Shown here piece by piece: positions 6,403 to 13,806 of a stretch of DNA of 38,076 nucleotides; position 1 is the first letter of the stretch, and each line of letters begins with the position of its first letter. Origin of the DNA: a virus; IMG/VR virus record IMGVR_UViG_3300010413_000097, positions 1 to 38,076 of that record; one strand, written 5' to 3'. A model generated the notes under the pieces. That model searched no databases. It had not been told where the DNA came from and worked only from the letters and a program-made list of their open reading frames with translations. A program made the translations under genes and the position numbers.

Positions 6403-6689
6403 CGCGGTGTTAACCGGGGGTTGCCGCGCGCCCCGCCCAAGCGCGGCATGTATGGCGCGGGCGAGCGGTACTCGTCCTGGCACAAGTTCCGGGTGGAAAC
6501 GGTGACACAACTCCCCGGTGGAAACAGGTCCCGGTCCGACTCCGGGCCGCGCCACTTGAGGGTACTGGCTGCGAAGGCCGCTGACAGACCGGCCTCTGCT
6601 GGTGCCCTCACAATCGCATAGAAACCAAAAGCGACCGAGGCGCGGTCGCTGGCGGCTTCGTTTACTCACGTTCAGGAAAGGTTGAAGTG
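6403..6689 (+). ncRNA. Structured non-coding region with tRNA-like element
   Basis: A 287-bp stretch between the conserved gene and the replication module. Three structures lie head to tail: a tRNA-like acceptor plus T-arm (6454-6554), a long hairpin closed by a 9-bp stem (6557-6565 with 6602-6610) with an inner 6-bp stem (6575-6580 with 6590-6595), and a 7-bp GC-rich hairpin (6631-6637 with 6643-6649). The open frame across it has no ribosome site and is rejected. The region is a good small-RNA or structured-leader candidate, but transcription is not shown. Confidence 0.4.
6454..6554 (+). other. tRNA-like element, probably degenerate
   Basis: GGCGCGG (6454-6460) is perfectly complementary to CCGCGCC (6547-6553). 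Directly before the latter is a T-arm-like hairpin with a 5-bp stem (6530-6534 with 6542-6546) and the seven-base loop TCCGACT, one base from the T-loop consensus. A6554 would be the discriminator. A D-loop-like AGCGGTA is at 6464-6470. I cannot form a proper seven-base anticodon loop, and the element is 101 bases long, partly because of a 25-base-offset repeat (6489-6506 and 6514-6531). Confidence 0.35.
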
Positions 6690-6818
6690 ATGAACGCACA
6701 TAAACGTTGTCAGAATCATAACGCACACTGGGAGTTACGTCAAGGTGATCTAGTTAGCGGATGGTACGAAAACCGCATGAAAGCAGAAACCGATAACGTG
6801 CCGGGCGGTGCGCAATGA
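6690..6818 (+). CDS. Small hypothetical protein upstream of the initiator
   Basis: A 42-residue protein starting MNAHKRCQNHNAHWELRQGD. An AGGAAAGG purine run lies 8-9 bases before the ATG at 6690, and the TGA overlaps the next gene's ATG (ATGA), which argues that it is a genuine coupled gene. It is His/Asn-rich, too short for a domain call, and may act mainly as a leader that couples translation into the initiator. Confidence 0.6.
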   Translation: MNAHKRCQNHNAHWELRQGDLVSGWYENRMKAETDNVPGGAQ

Positions 6819-8029
6819 CCGATAAAGGGTTTTTGCATCGACGCACCAAGAACTTTGGCAAATTGCCATACACGCTTATTGTGGACAAAAATATTACTGC
6901 CGGGGCAGCCCGTCTTTATGCCTACATGCACTGGCGCTATGGGTCCAATCGAGACAACCACGAAAGCCGTGAAAGCATGGCAGATACTATGGGCGTCTCA
7001 AAGAGAACCATTACCAAATATCTGCAAGAACTAGAACTGGCAGATTGGATTGCGATCATAGCGCGTAAAGGGAAACATGGAAGTGCTACTAACTTTTATC
7101 ATGTTTTCGAATTGCAAGAGGATTGTAAACTTTGGCGCAAGCATCGACAAAGGCCCAAGCCTACGCATGCCATAGAACAACGTAAGGGACGGATCGGCAT
7201 TGGGGGAAAGCCTACTCATAACACGGTGAACTCTAGTTCATCCTCTAAGCGGAACGGTGACAAGGTGAACTCAAGTTCACCCACCCCCCTGAACTCTAGT
7301 TCACACGATCCAGACTCATATGATCCAGAGAAAAAACAAGGAACACCACCGCCAATAGCCAAAACTAATCAACAACCGAGTAGCGCTGACTCGTCTAACG
7401 ACGGTCAGCCGAGGAGTGATAGCGACACGCTTCATGGTTTCCACACTGGCGATGCTGTGTGGGTCTGGTCGGACAAACGCCGCGACTTCGTGCAATGCAC
7501 CGTGACGCGTGAAACCGCACGGTATGTGTGGGTGGTGTATTCCAACATTCACGGAGCGCATCAGGAGATCAACCGCGCGCCACACAATGTGTATCGCGAC
7601 AAACCACCGACCACGTTTGAGGACTTGACGCCTGCACAGCAGGTGGTGGGCAAATGGACGCAGTGTATGCGGCCCGGCGAGGGCGTGCCCACGAGCACGC
7701 TGGTCTATATCCGCACCGTGTTGAAACGCTGCGAGGAGCGTTTTAGGACCACCATGCCCAACGCGGACGAACTCGAACGTGTCTTTGCCTGGAATAAAGG
7801 GAGGGGGCGGGATACATACACCAACCCTGACAAGATACCGGCGCTGGTGGGCGAATATCGTCAGGAGTACCGGCCCCAGAGGCCGATTAATGGCCATGCT
7901 GAATTCATCTATGTACCGGGGTGCAAGGCGTGTACGTTCGGGATGGTGGTCAACGAACAAGGCCACAGCGAACAATGCCCGGTGTGCCTGGAAGCGCACA
8001 ATAAGCAGGAACGGGAGGCGGCGTCATGA
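6815..8029 (+). CDS. Replication initiator with winged helix and zinc ribbon
   Basis: A 404-residue protein. Residues about 20-95 form a winged-helix/HTH domain (SRESMADTMGVSKRTITKYL, then a wing). A Ser/Asn-rich linker (135-205) follows. An SH3-like beta segment is seen at about 208-262, a helical domain at 268-350, and a C-terminal zinc ribbon with C370, C373, C388 and C391. This layout, directly before a DnaB helicase, fits a phage initiator/helicase loader of the lambda O or DnaD-like type. The linker DNA carries three near-identical 14-bp palindromes that are likely its binding sites. It overlaps the genes on both sides by ATGA. Sequence similarity to a named family cannot be proven here. 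Confidence 0.8.
   Translation: MTDKGFLHRRTKNFGKLPYTLIVDKNITAGAARLYAYMHWRYGSNRDNHESRESMADTMGVSKRTITKYLQELELADWIAIIARKGKHGSATNFYHVFELQEDCKLWRKHRQRPKPTHAIEQRKGRIGIGGKPTHNTVNSSSSSKRNGDKVNSSSPTPLNSSSHDPDSYDPEKKQGTPPPIAKTNQQPSSADSSNDGQPRSDSDTLHGFHTGDAVWVWSDKRRDFVQCTVTRETARYVWVVYSNIHGAHQEINRAPHNVYRDKPPTTFEDLTPAQQVVGKWTQCMRPGEGVPTSTLVYIRTVLKRCEERFRTTMPNADELERVFAWNKGRGRDTYTNPDKIPALVGEYRQEYRPQRPINGHAEFIYVPGCKACTFGMVVNEQGHSEQCPVCLEAHNKQEREAAS
7226..7304. repeat. Three palindromic iterons, putative replication origin
   Basis: TGAACTCTAGTTCA at 7227-7240, TGAACTCAAGTTCA at 7266-7279 and TGAACTCTAGTTCA at 7290-7303. They encode NSSS each time, using the same codons, while the spacers differ. An A-rich strand follows at about 7317-7380, as expected for a DNA-unwinding region. 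The placement inside the initiator's linker matches the lambda O gene and its origin. Confidence 0.75.
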
Positions 8030-9411
8030 CCGACATACAACGACCGGATCGCATGGCTCCGCACAGCGTTGAAGCTGAAGAGGCGGTACTAGGGTCGATT
8101 TTAATCGACCAGGATGCCCGGTTCGATGTGATGCCATTTTTGCATACCGATGATTTTTTCATCGTTCGCAACGGGTGGGTCTATGAGGCGATAGGCCGCT
8201 TGCACGCGCGAGCGGAGATGATCGATTACGTGACGGTCTGCGAAGAATTGCGGACCCAAGAGCGCTTGGAGGACATCGGCGGCCCCGCGTATATCACCTA
8301 CCTAGTGAACCATACGCCGTCCTCGATTTATGCCGAGGCTTACGGGCGGGTGATCGAGCGCGCAGCCTTGCGGCGGCGGTTGCTGGCAGCGGCGAGTGAA
8401 TTAGCGCAGTTGGCGCACGAAGAGGCCGCCGATATTCACGAGGTGTTGAACCGGGTCGAGGCGACGGTATTTGCCGTGACCGACCGTCACCATACACAGG
8501 ATGTGCAGCCAATTGGGGCCGTGATTGGCGACGTGTGGGACTATGCCGAACGCGCGCAGCGCGGGGAACTGGGTGGGCTGATTACCGGGTTTACGGACCT
8601 GGATCGGATTTTAGGCGGCCTCGAATGTACCGACTTGATCATAGGGGCGGGGCGTCCAGGCATGGGCAAAACGTCGTTAGCCATGACCATTGCGTATGAG
8701 GGCGCGAAAGCAGGGCGCTTAAAACCACTCATGTTCTCAATGGAGATGAGTAAGCAGCAGCTTGTGAGGCGATTGACCGCGATGGAAACCGGCATTCCGT
8801 CCAACAAATTCAAGGATGGAACATTGACGGATGCAGAATGGAGCACCTTTGCGGATGGCATCACGCGCATTGAAAAGCTGCCGATATACATCGATGATAC
8901 GCCGAATTTGTCCATCCTCACCCTCTCAGGCAAAGCACGGCGAGCGGTGGCGAAATGGGGGATCAATTGTATCCTGGTGGATTATTTGCAGTTGATGGAG
9001 GGCATGGGCGGGGAAAACCGCACGCAAGAAGTGTCTAAGATTTCGCGCGGGCTGAAACTAATAGCCAAGTCCCTCAAAGTGCCGGTGCTGGCCCTGTCGC
9101 AGTTATCACGGGCCGTTGATACCCGGCAGGACAAGCGCCCGCATTTGTCAGATTTGCGCGATTCGGGCACCATCGAGCAAGACGCCGATGTTGTGATGTT
9201 TATTTACCGGGATGAGGAATACAACGAGGCCACGACCCGTCCCAACCAGGCCGACATCATCGTTGCCAAGCATCGCAATGGGCCAACGGGTACTGCTTCG
9301 TTGTTTTTCAAGAAGGAACTAACGCAGTTTGCAAACCTGCGGACGAAAGACCTTAACTTTGCGCCGGTGAATGGCAATGATGGCGATGGTGTATACCGAG
9401 GCGGTAACTAG
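8026..9411 (+). CDS. dnaB: Replicative DNA helicase, DnaB family
   Basis: A 461-residue hexameric 5'-3' helicase of normal DnaB length. The N-terminal DnaB domain starts at about residue 11 (APHSVEAEEAVLGSILID). The RecA-like motor has a Walker A GRPGMGKTS (209-217), a Walker B ILVDYLQL (316-323), the DLRDSGTIEQDAD motif (376-387) and the arginine-finger region KHRNGPTG (415-422). It unwinds DNA at the fork after loading by the initiator. The start overlaps the initiator stop by ATGA. No primase gene follows, so the phage probably uses the host primase. Confidence 0.97.
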   Translation: MTDIQRPDRMAPHSVEAEEAVLGSILIDQDARFDVMPFLHTDDFFIVRNGWVYEAIGRLHARAEMIDYVTVCEELRTQERLEDIGGPAYITYLVNHTPSSIYAEAYGRVIERAALRRRLLAAASELAQLAHEEAADIHEVLNRVEATVFAVTDRHHTQDVQPIGAVIGDVWDYAERAQRGELGGLITGFTDLDRILGGLECTDLIIGAGRPGMGKTSLAMTIAYEGAKAGRLKPLMFSMEMSKQQLVRRLTAMETGIPSNKFKDGTLTDAEWSTFADGITRIEKLPIYIDDTPNLSILTLSGKARRAVAKWGINCILVDYLQLMEGMGGENRTQEVSKISRGLKLIAKSLKVPVLALSQLSRAVDTRQDKRPHLSDLRDSGTIEQDADVVMFIYRDEEYNEATTRPNQADIIVAKHRNGPTGTASLFFKKELTQFANLRTKDLNFAPVNGNDGDGVYRGGN

Positions 9412-9436
9412 GCCGGGGCTCGACCTGCGGCCCGGC
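9412..9436. repeat. GC hairpin after the helicase gene
   Basis: GCCGGG (9412-9417) pairs with CCCGGC (9431-9436) immediately after the helicase stop codon. No T tract follows. It may slow transcription or protect the 3' end of the replication mRNA. Confidence 0.35.
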
Positions 9437-9456
9437 GTGTGAAGGAGAAACAGGGC

Positions 9457-9699
9457 ATGGAATCAGAAGATACGATAGGGCGAGCGATTATCGCGGCCAA
9501 GGAATTTGCGGCCCGGTACTCAATGGGGCTAGACATTAGACTCATGTGCGGGGATTATGAGTGGCGCGTTCAATTTGAGAATGATCTGGGCAACTGGTGG
9601 GCCGATGGCAAAACGATGCGGGACGCTGTGCGTTATGCCATGCGGATAGCTGAGTTGGTAGCATTGCCGGAAATGAACGCTTATCTTCCCGGCGTGTGA
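9457..9699 (+). CDS. Hypothetical protein
   Basis: An 80-residue acidic protein starting MESEDTIGRAIIAAKEFAAR. AAGGAG nine bases before the ATG at 9457 decides the start over an in-frame GTG at 9439. The pattern is helix, then two beta strands (MCGDYEWRVQFEN), then a helix, a small alpha/beta fold. The family is not recognised. It begins a run of small genes between the helicase and the packaging module. Confidence 0.75.
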   Translation: MESEDTIGRAIIAAKEFAARYSMGLDIRLMCGDYEWRVQFENDLGNWWADGKTMRDAVRYAMRIAELVALPEMNAYLPGV

Positions 9700-9710
9700 G
9701 GGAGGCGACG

Positions 9711-9938
9711 ATGAGCGGGAATAGACGCAAGCGGTTGGTGTACGACGGCGAACCGCGCCGCACGGGATTCTGGTACACGACGCACGCGGGCAATAGCGCT
9801 CACATCCAGGGCGACCCGCATATGTCGCAGGAGACGCTTGATGCCCTGGAAGCGCTGATTGACGCGGCGCATCGGGCCATTGCCGACGGAACGTTGGGGA
9901 AGCGAGGGTGTGGTCATGAGTTACACGAAACTGACTAA
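9711..9938 (+). CDS. Hypothetical protein
   Basis: A 75-residue protein starting MSGNRRKRLVYDGEPRRTGF. GGGAGG before the ATG at 9711 is a strong site; the in-frame GTG at 9696 overlaps the previous stop and is less likely. The N-terminus is basic and the second half is a helix with His residues. It overlaps the next gene by 23 bp. Function unknown. Confidence 0.65.
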   Translation: MSGNRRKRLVYDGEPRRTGFWYTTHAGNSAHIQGDPHMSQETLDALEALIDAAHRAIADGTLGKRGCGHELHETD

Positions 9939-10122
9939 GCCATATTGGCAACAGGGAAGTTCCACAACCACGCAGATAACATGTCCGGTTTGTGGTTCCT
10001 TAATGAATGAGGGCTGGTCGTATCCGCGCGAATTTGATGGAATGCCAACCGAGACGTATCGGTGCTCATGTGGACGGGTATATATCGTAAGGCCAGTTGG
10101 ATACAGGAAAGCGAGAGCGTGA
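9916..10122 (+). CDS. Small zinc-ribbon protein
   Basis: A 68-residue protein starting MSYTKLTKPYWQQGSS, with GAGGG upstream. It has a CPVC pair and a CSC pair about 25 residues apart with beta strands between, the pattern of a one-zinc ribbon. The stop overlaps the next ATG by TGATG. Such ribbons in phages often bind DNA or polymerase; no direct evidence here. Confidence 0.65.
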   Translation: MSYTKLTKPYWQQGSSTTTQITCPVCGSLMNEGWSYPREFDGMPTETYRCSCGRVYIVRPVGYRKARA

Positions 10123-10361
10123 TGGCGAATCTACCAGTTGAGTACCGAAACCGCCCGGTGGTGGCGACCGAATTTGGCCCCTCGGTCTATGGACGCACCC
10201 TGATTGTTTTCGGGGAAAGCAACCTAACGACAGCGGACGTTGATGCTCTGCTGCAATTGACGGCAGAATATGATCACCGCATTGAGGCACTTGAGGCGCG
10301 GATCATGGCGTTGGAGGCGGAATTAGGAAAGCGAGGGAATGATGATAGTTCACTTTCATGA
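10122..10361 (+). CDS. Hypothetical protein with C-terminal coiled coil
   Basis: A 79-residue protein starting MANLPVEYRNRPVVATEFGP. The first half is likely beta-rich; residues about 45-70 form a heptad-patterned helix (EYDHRIEALEARIMALEAEL). The TGATG overlap with the previous stop selects this start. It overlaps the next gene by 23 bp. Function unknown. Confidence 0.65.
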   Translation: MANLPVEYRNRPVVATEFGPSVYGRTLIVFGESNLTTADVDALLQLTAEYDHRIEALEARIMALEAELGKRGNDDSSLS

Positions 10362-10599
10362 TTTAATGGATGATTCAGCGCGCCCTGAAGATAGACGGGC
10401 ATGCATCTGCAAGATACATTTGTCGCAGGGGAGTGCCAGATATATTGTTGAAAAGTTGCTCGATCAACTAAATCCTGATCTGCAACAGCCATCTAGTTAT
10501 GCAATATCGCTAAAGGGCTATATCTGGCAGGAACCTTTGCGCATTGACTACGCGGAAGCCTTCAAGCGAATCATTGAGGCAGACGGTAATGGCGACTAA
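10339..10599 (+). CDS. Hypothetical protein
   Basis: An 86-residue protein starting MMIVHFHDLMDDSARPEDRR, with GCGAGGG just before the first of two consecutive ATG codons. It contains a CIC and several helices, but no recognised domain. It overlaps both neighbours by a few codons. Confidence 0.6.
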   Translation: MMIVHFHDLMDDSARPEDRRACICKIHLSQGSARYIVEKLLDQLNPDLQQPSSYAISLKGYIWQEPLRIDYAEAFKRIIEADGNGD

Positions 10600-10855
10600 C
10601 ACCTACTTTGACCACACACTCGCGACCCGCCGCGCGCACAATCACCGCCCGGTCGTGCTCGCGTTCCTGCGCGCATTCGTGGCGGAGCACGGCTACCCGC
10701 CGACCATGCGCGATATTCGCGATGGCTGCGGGCTGTCGAGCACGTCGGTGGTGCACCGGACGCTGACGGACCTGGCAGCGCGGGGGTACATCGAGCGCAC
10801 GGCGGGCGTGGCGCGCGGGCTGCGGGTGATTCAATTGGGGGAAGAAATGGAATGA
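10589..10855 (+). CDS. LexA-type winged-helix DNA-binding protein
   Basis: An 88-residue protein starting MATNTYFDHTLATRRAHNHR. Residues about 20-82 match the LexA N-terminal DNA-binding domain: AFVAEHGYPPTMRDIRDGCG, then GLSSTSVVHRTLTDLAARGYI and a wing. There is no C-terminal Ser-Lys peptidase domain, so it cannot self-cleave. It could repress phage genes, or bind host SOS boxes and interfere with the host LexA circuit. The start lies within the previous gene and has GAGG nine bases upstream. Its composition is clearly GC-rich compared with the flanking small genes. Confidence 0.8.
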   Translation: MATNTYFDHTLATRRAHNHRPVVLAFLRAFVAEHGYPPTMRDIRDGCGLSSTSVVHRTLTDLAARGYIERTAGVARGLRVIQLGEEME

Positions 10856-11184
10856 TGAGCGAAAAGGTTATTAACGCTCTAAAAGCTGTAGTCGAGTCGG
10901 ATGATGCCGCCCTGCATTTGCGGGTATCATGTGCTGAGGCTCTTAAGGACATGGGAGTAGGCCCGCAGCAAATTGTGGTGCATTCGATTGTTTCTCATTT
11001 TGAGGAACGGGCTAAAATGCGTTCAGCACTGGCCTATTTCGGTCAAGAGTGGATATCTGGACGAGCGGTAGATGAGGCATTATGGATTGGTTCTGAATGC
11101 GTTCTCAAACCGGGGCAATATGGCTATGACGCCGCCAAACTTGCCTACGACTACGCCCAACGCGCGAAAGAGGCGGCAGGATGA
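10852..11184 (+). CDS. Hypothetical helical protein
   Basis: A 110-residue protein with two consecutive ATG codons at 10852 and 10855; the first overlaps the previous stop. The sequence is alpha-helical, with amphipathic repeats (MSEKVINALKAVVESDDAAL and HLRVSCAEALKDMGVGPQQI) that could be HEAT-like. It ends with an ATGA overlap to the next gene. Function unknown. Confidence 0.65.
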   Translation: MMSEKVINALKAVVESDDAALHLRVSCAEALKDMGVGPQQIVVHSIVSHFEERAKMRSALAYFGQEWISGRAVDEALWIGSECVLKPGQYGYDAAKLAYDYAQRAKEAAG

Positions 11185-11426
11185 GCCTCGAACTCTCCCG
11201 CACCGGCGCACGGTGGCAGCGTGTGCCCCCTGGCTGGATCGTGTCGATGGGCAGCGTGAATGGCCAACTCGTGCTGTCGCTGGCGAAGGAACACATGGAA
11301 GCGCGCGTCAACGCCATGACCACGGCCCCGCTCTGGCGGTGGCGCGTGAATGGGCGCGTGTTCGTGACGGCGGACGTGTGCGTGATGGCGGCGACGGTGC
11401 GCGTGGTGGCGCGGGAGGAAATCTAA
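11181..11426 (+). CDS. Hypothetical beta-rich protein
   Basis: An 81-residue protein starting MSLELSRTGARWQRVPPGWI and overlapping the previous stop by ATGA. It is predicted to have two beta-hairpin units around one helix (LAKEHMEARVNAM). It is GC-rich. There are no cysteine motifs except one Cys. The family is not recognised. Confidence 0.6.
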   Translation: MSLELSRTGARWQRVPPGWIVSMGSVNGQLVLSLAKEHMEARVNAMTTAPLWRWRVNGRVFVTADVCVMAATVRVVAREEI

Positions 11427-11427
11427 G

Positions 11428-11667
11428 ATGGAAGAATTGATGGTTCCAAAAGCCCCTGAAGGAAAAGGGAATTATGTAGTACTCTGCTGTCCGCACAATC
11501 CCGATGGGCGTCCTGTCAATGAGGGGTTAATGTGTGAATTAGATGATGGCGTGGTGCTGTCCTTCTGCCCACGGTGCCGTTTGTTGATTACGGGACTGAT
11601 ACTAGAAGGAATGATGTATCGCGGGATTCGCGGGGCTGTTCGGGAGAACTATGCAAAGCGATGGTAA
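11428..11667 (+). CDS. Small zinc-finger-like protein
   Basis: A 79-residue protein starting MEELMVPKAPEGKGNYVVLC. It has CCPHN, MCELDD and CPRC elements that together could hold a zinc. GGAGG lies upstream of the ATG. The last third is a basic helix. It ends about 80 bp before the membrane-protein gene. Confidence 0.65.
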   Translation: MEELMVPKAPEGKGNYVVLCCPHNPDGRPVNEGLMCELDDGVVLSFCPRCRLLITGLILEGMMYRGIRGAVRENYAKRW

Positions 11668-11708
11668 CGCAGAAACCGCGCGGCACAATCGGAGGCAGCG
11701 CGGCTAGC

Positions 11709-11728
11709 GGCCCGGAGGAGTTCGGGCC
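11709..11728. repeat. Hairpin with ribosome-site-like loop
   Basis: GGCCCG (11709-11714) pairs with CGGGCC (11723-11728). The loop holds GAGGAG, and a second GAGGAG lies just downstream and is the likely Shine-Dalgarno for the gene at 11747. Confidence 0.35.
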
Positions 11729-11746
11729 CGTGAGGAGTAGTGTAAC

Positions 11747-12712
11747 ATGAGCAAGCAGATTGCACAACAATACCCGGACGTGGGCACCGTGCGGGCACAA
11801 GCGAAAAAAGACTGGGAGCGCGACTTTAAGCGGGCGATTACCACAGAGCAGAAAATTGGCCACACGATGCCCTGGTGGCTGATTATCGTGGCGGTGTGTT
11901 TCTTCGCGTTGTCGGCTCCGCATACTTATGCCATTTTTAACCGTCTAACGCCTGGGTGGGGATTGGCCGGTCCGTTTGCCGTTGAATTTGGGTTGTTATA
12001 CGTGGCCTTCCGGCGGCAACAATTGCAGGAAAAAGAAAAGTTAACTGCTATCACTAAGCTCTTGTGGTGGTTATTAGGTGCAACTTCAGTGATTGTCAAT
12101 GGCGCGGGGTCACTTATGGCTGTGGTATCAACCACTCGTGATATTGATGGATTGTCTTTTGGCGCGATTATTAACCAATTCACTGAGCTACCCGCAGCCA
12201 GTCAAGCGGGGCTTATTCTGGTTCCGATTGCCGCTATCATCATTCCAGCCGGTACGGTTGTGGCGGGGGAAGGTGTCGCTGCGCTCATACGGCAACGTCA
12301 ACAACGCGGAAATGAACGCGCGACTCAATGGCATGAGGAACAAGCACGCGTTGAGTTTATCGCCTTGCGGGATGCGGCGATTGCTGAGGGGTTAACTCCC
12401 AAGCGCGCGATTCGTTGGGCGACCGATATCACCGGCTATGTGATGCCCACGGACATACCCGTTGTGGACAGGAGCGGACAAATACCGGACGAAAACCGGG
12501 CACGTGTCACGGACTCGTTCGGACGGCGGAAACCGCGCCGCGCAGGCAAGAATATGAACGCCCGTGAGGATGTGGCAGCTTACATTGAGGACAACCCCGA
12601 TGCTGTCCATTTGTCTGTCCGCGAGTTGGCCGAATTGGCCGGTGTGGGCAAGACGATTGCTGCCGAGGTCAAGAACGCCTATCTGGGCCGCAATGGGCAC
12701 AGTGAGGAGTAA
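11747..12712 (+). CDS. Four-helix membrane protein with C-terminal HTH
   Basis: A 321-residue protein. Hydrophobic segments lie at about 41-58, 67-87, 104-126 and 152-180, so both ends would be on the same, probably cytoplasmic, side. A charged helical linker follows. The C-terminal 40 residues contain a likely HTH (LSVRELAELAGVGKTIAAEV, about 286-305). The combination of four membrane helices, a GWGxAGPFAVE segment and a terminal HTH resembles the DUF2637/SpdB-like proteins of actinobacterial plasmids and phages, but I cannot confirm homology. It could tether phage DNA or replication to the membrane. GAGGAG about 9 bases before the ATG supports the start. Confidence 0.75.
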   Translation: MSKQIAQQYPDVGTVRAQAKKDWERDFKRAITTEQKIGHTMPWWLIIVAVCFFALSAPHTYAIFNRLTPGWGLAGPFAVEFGLLYVAFRRQQLQEKEKLTAITKLLWWLLGATSVIVNGAGSLMAVVSTTRDIDGLSFGAIINQFTELPAASQAGLILVPIAAIIIPAGTVVAGEGVAALIRQRQQRGNERATQWHEEQARVEFIALRDAAIAEGLTPKRAIRWATDITGYVMPTDIPVVDRSGQIPDENRARVTDSFGRRKPRRAGKNMNAREDVAAYIEDNPDAVHLSVRELAELAGVGKTIAAEVKNAYLGRNGHSEE

Positions 12713-12717
12713 GCGAT

Positions 12718-13047
12718 ATGACAACGGGTGATGTAAGTTTTATTCTGCACCAGTTCGACGAGTTGGAGACAACGCCCAGCGGGCGATTGCACGCCAAGCG
12801 GCATGATGCCCTAAAGCGGTTTATCTATGAGCATCAAGAGAGCGGCATACAAGCTATTATCACGCTTGCGCAGCGCAGTGAGGAACGAGCAACATTGCTG
12901 TGGGCTTTGGCGCGCGATTTTGGATGCCATGCCGAAGGTAATTATCGATGGCATCAGTTCCAAGCCCAACTACGAATGCGACAAGTGGAGTTACCCATAG
13001 GTATGCAGCGGAATCTGGATTGGTTGCTTAAAGTTCATGGGTGGTAG
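12718..13047 (+). CDS. Hypothetical protein
   Basis: A 109-residue helical protein starting MTTGDVSFILHQFDELETTP, with GTGAGGAG upstream and five bases after the previous stop. It carries Arg/His-rich helices (FIYEHQESGIQAIITLAQRS) but no recognised motif. It is probably co-transcribed with the membrane protein. Confidence 0.7.
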   Translation: MTTGDVSFILHQFDELETTPSGRLHAKRHDALKRFIYEHQESGIQAIITLAQRSEERATLLWALARDFGCHAEGNYRWHQFQAQLRMRQVELPIGMQRNLDWLLKVHGW

Positions 13048-13061
13048 AGTGAGGAGTGAAG

Positions 13062-13202
13062 ATGAAAACAAAACCAGTGTGGCCTTCAAGTTATCCTGTG
13101 TCAGGTTATGGGCGGCAAGCTCACTTGTTTAGCTATCGAATGGCGTACGATAGACCCCAATGTATCCGATGGTTATTTCGTTGGTGGAGACGGCGGGCAT
13201 GA
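13062..13202 (+). CDS. Small basic protein
   Basis: A 46-residue protein starting MKTKPVWPSSYPVSGYGRQA. A strong GTGAGGAG site precedes the ATG at 13062, and the TGA overlaps the next gene's ATG (ATGA). The C-terminus is Trp/Arg-rich (RWLFRWWRRRA), suggesting membrane or nucleic-acid contact. Function unknown. Confidence 0.55.
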   Translation: MKTKPVWPSSYPVSGYGRQAHLFSYRMAYDRPQCIRWLFRWWRRRA

Positions 13203-13549
13203 TGATGACCGAACGGCCCGACAAATACATTGTCGCCTGTAACCTGTCCGTGAGCACGCGCCATTGTCCCAAAGGCGGACTGGCTTATATCCGCTGGCGG
13301 GCGGGGGGTGATGACCGCCGTGTCAGTCTGCGGGCGCGGTCGCATTCGGGGCGGTGGATTACCATTTGGTACCCGCTGAAGCGGCTACGCAACTTTCGCA
13401 TCAAGACGATTCCCGCCGATCATCCCCGGTACCAGGACGATCACATGTGGCTGTGGGACGAGCGCGAATCGGCGGAGCGGCAATTGGCGGATGTACTGTC
13501 TTGCTGGAACCATCAGCGGAGCAAGGGGCGGTTACTAGGAGATGAGTGA
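13199..13549 (+). CDS. Hypothetical protein
   Basis: A 116-residue protein starting at one of three consecutive ATG codons (13199, 13202, 13205); the first overlaps the previous stop. The N-terminal half is beta-rich and strongly basic (SVSTRHCPKGGLAYIRWRAG and following), the C-terminal half helical and acidic. Basic strands suggest nucleic-acid binding, as inference only. The stop overlaps the next start by TGATG. Confidence 0.65.
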   Translation: MMMTERPDKYIVACNLSVSTRHCPKGGLAYIRWRAGGDDRRVSLRARSHSGRWITIWYPLKRLRNFRIKTIPADHPRYQDDHMWLWDERESAERQLADVLSCWNHQRSKGRLLGDE

Positions 13550-13806
13550 TGGTATTGGCCAAAATGACCTATGACGTTACTCCATTTGTGAAACTGGATA
13601 ATGGTGTGTATGCGCCCGGTGTTCGCATCACACTAAATGGTAATTTGGTATGCGAACATCATTATGAACTGTGGTTCGTGTCCGAACTATTGGCCGGGTA
13701 TATGGCGGAAAAATGCGCACGGGCTGAGGCTAATAGTATTGAGGCCCGAATGGCAAGCGTGTTGGAGCCTCATGGTATGCGGAAAGTTACCAAAAGGCGT
13801 GTATAG
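13549..13806 (+). CDS. Hypothetical protein
   Basis: An 85-residue protein starting MVLAKMTYDVTPFVKLDNGV, with AGGAG upstream and a TGATG overlap that favours the ATG at 13549 over the GTG one codon earlier. An N-terminal beta sheet is followed by a long helix and a basic tail (RKVTKRRV). Family unknown. Confidence 0.65.
   Translation: MVLAKMTYDVTPFVKLDNGVYAPGVRITLNGNLVCEHHYELWFVSELLAGYMAEKCARAEANSIEARMASVLEPHGMRKVTKRRV

Noticed and set aside
6421-6621. A 66-codon plus-strand frame over the tRNA-like region
   Set aside because: TTG start with no ribosome site, odd Arg/Ser/Pro-rich translation, and it runs across strong RNA structures. Better explained as non-coding.
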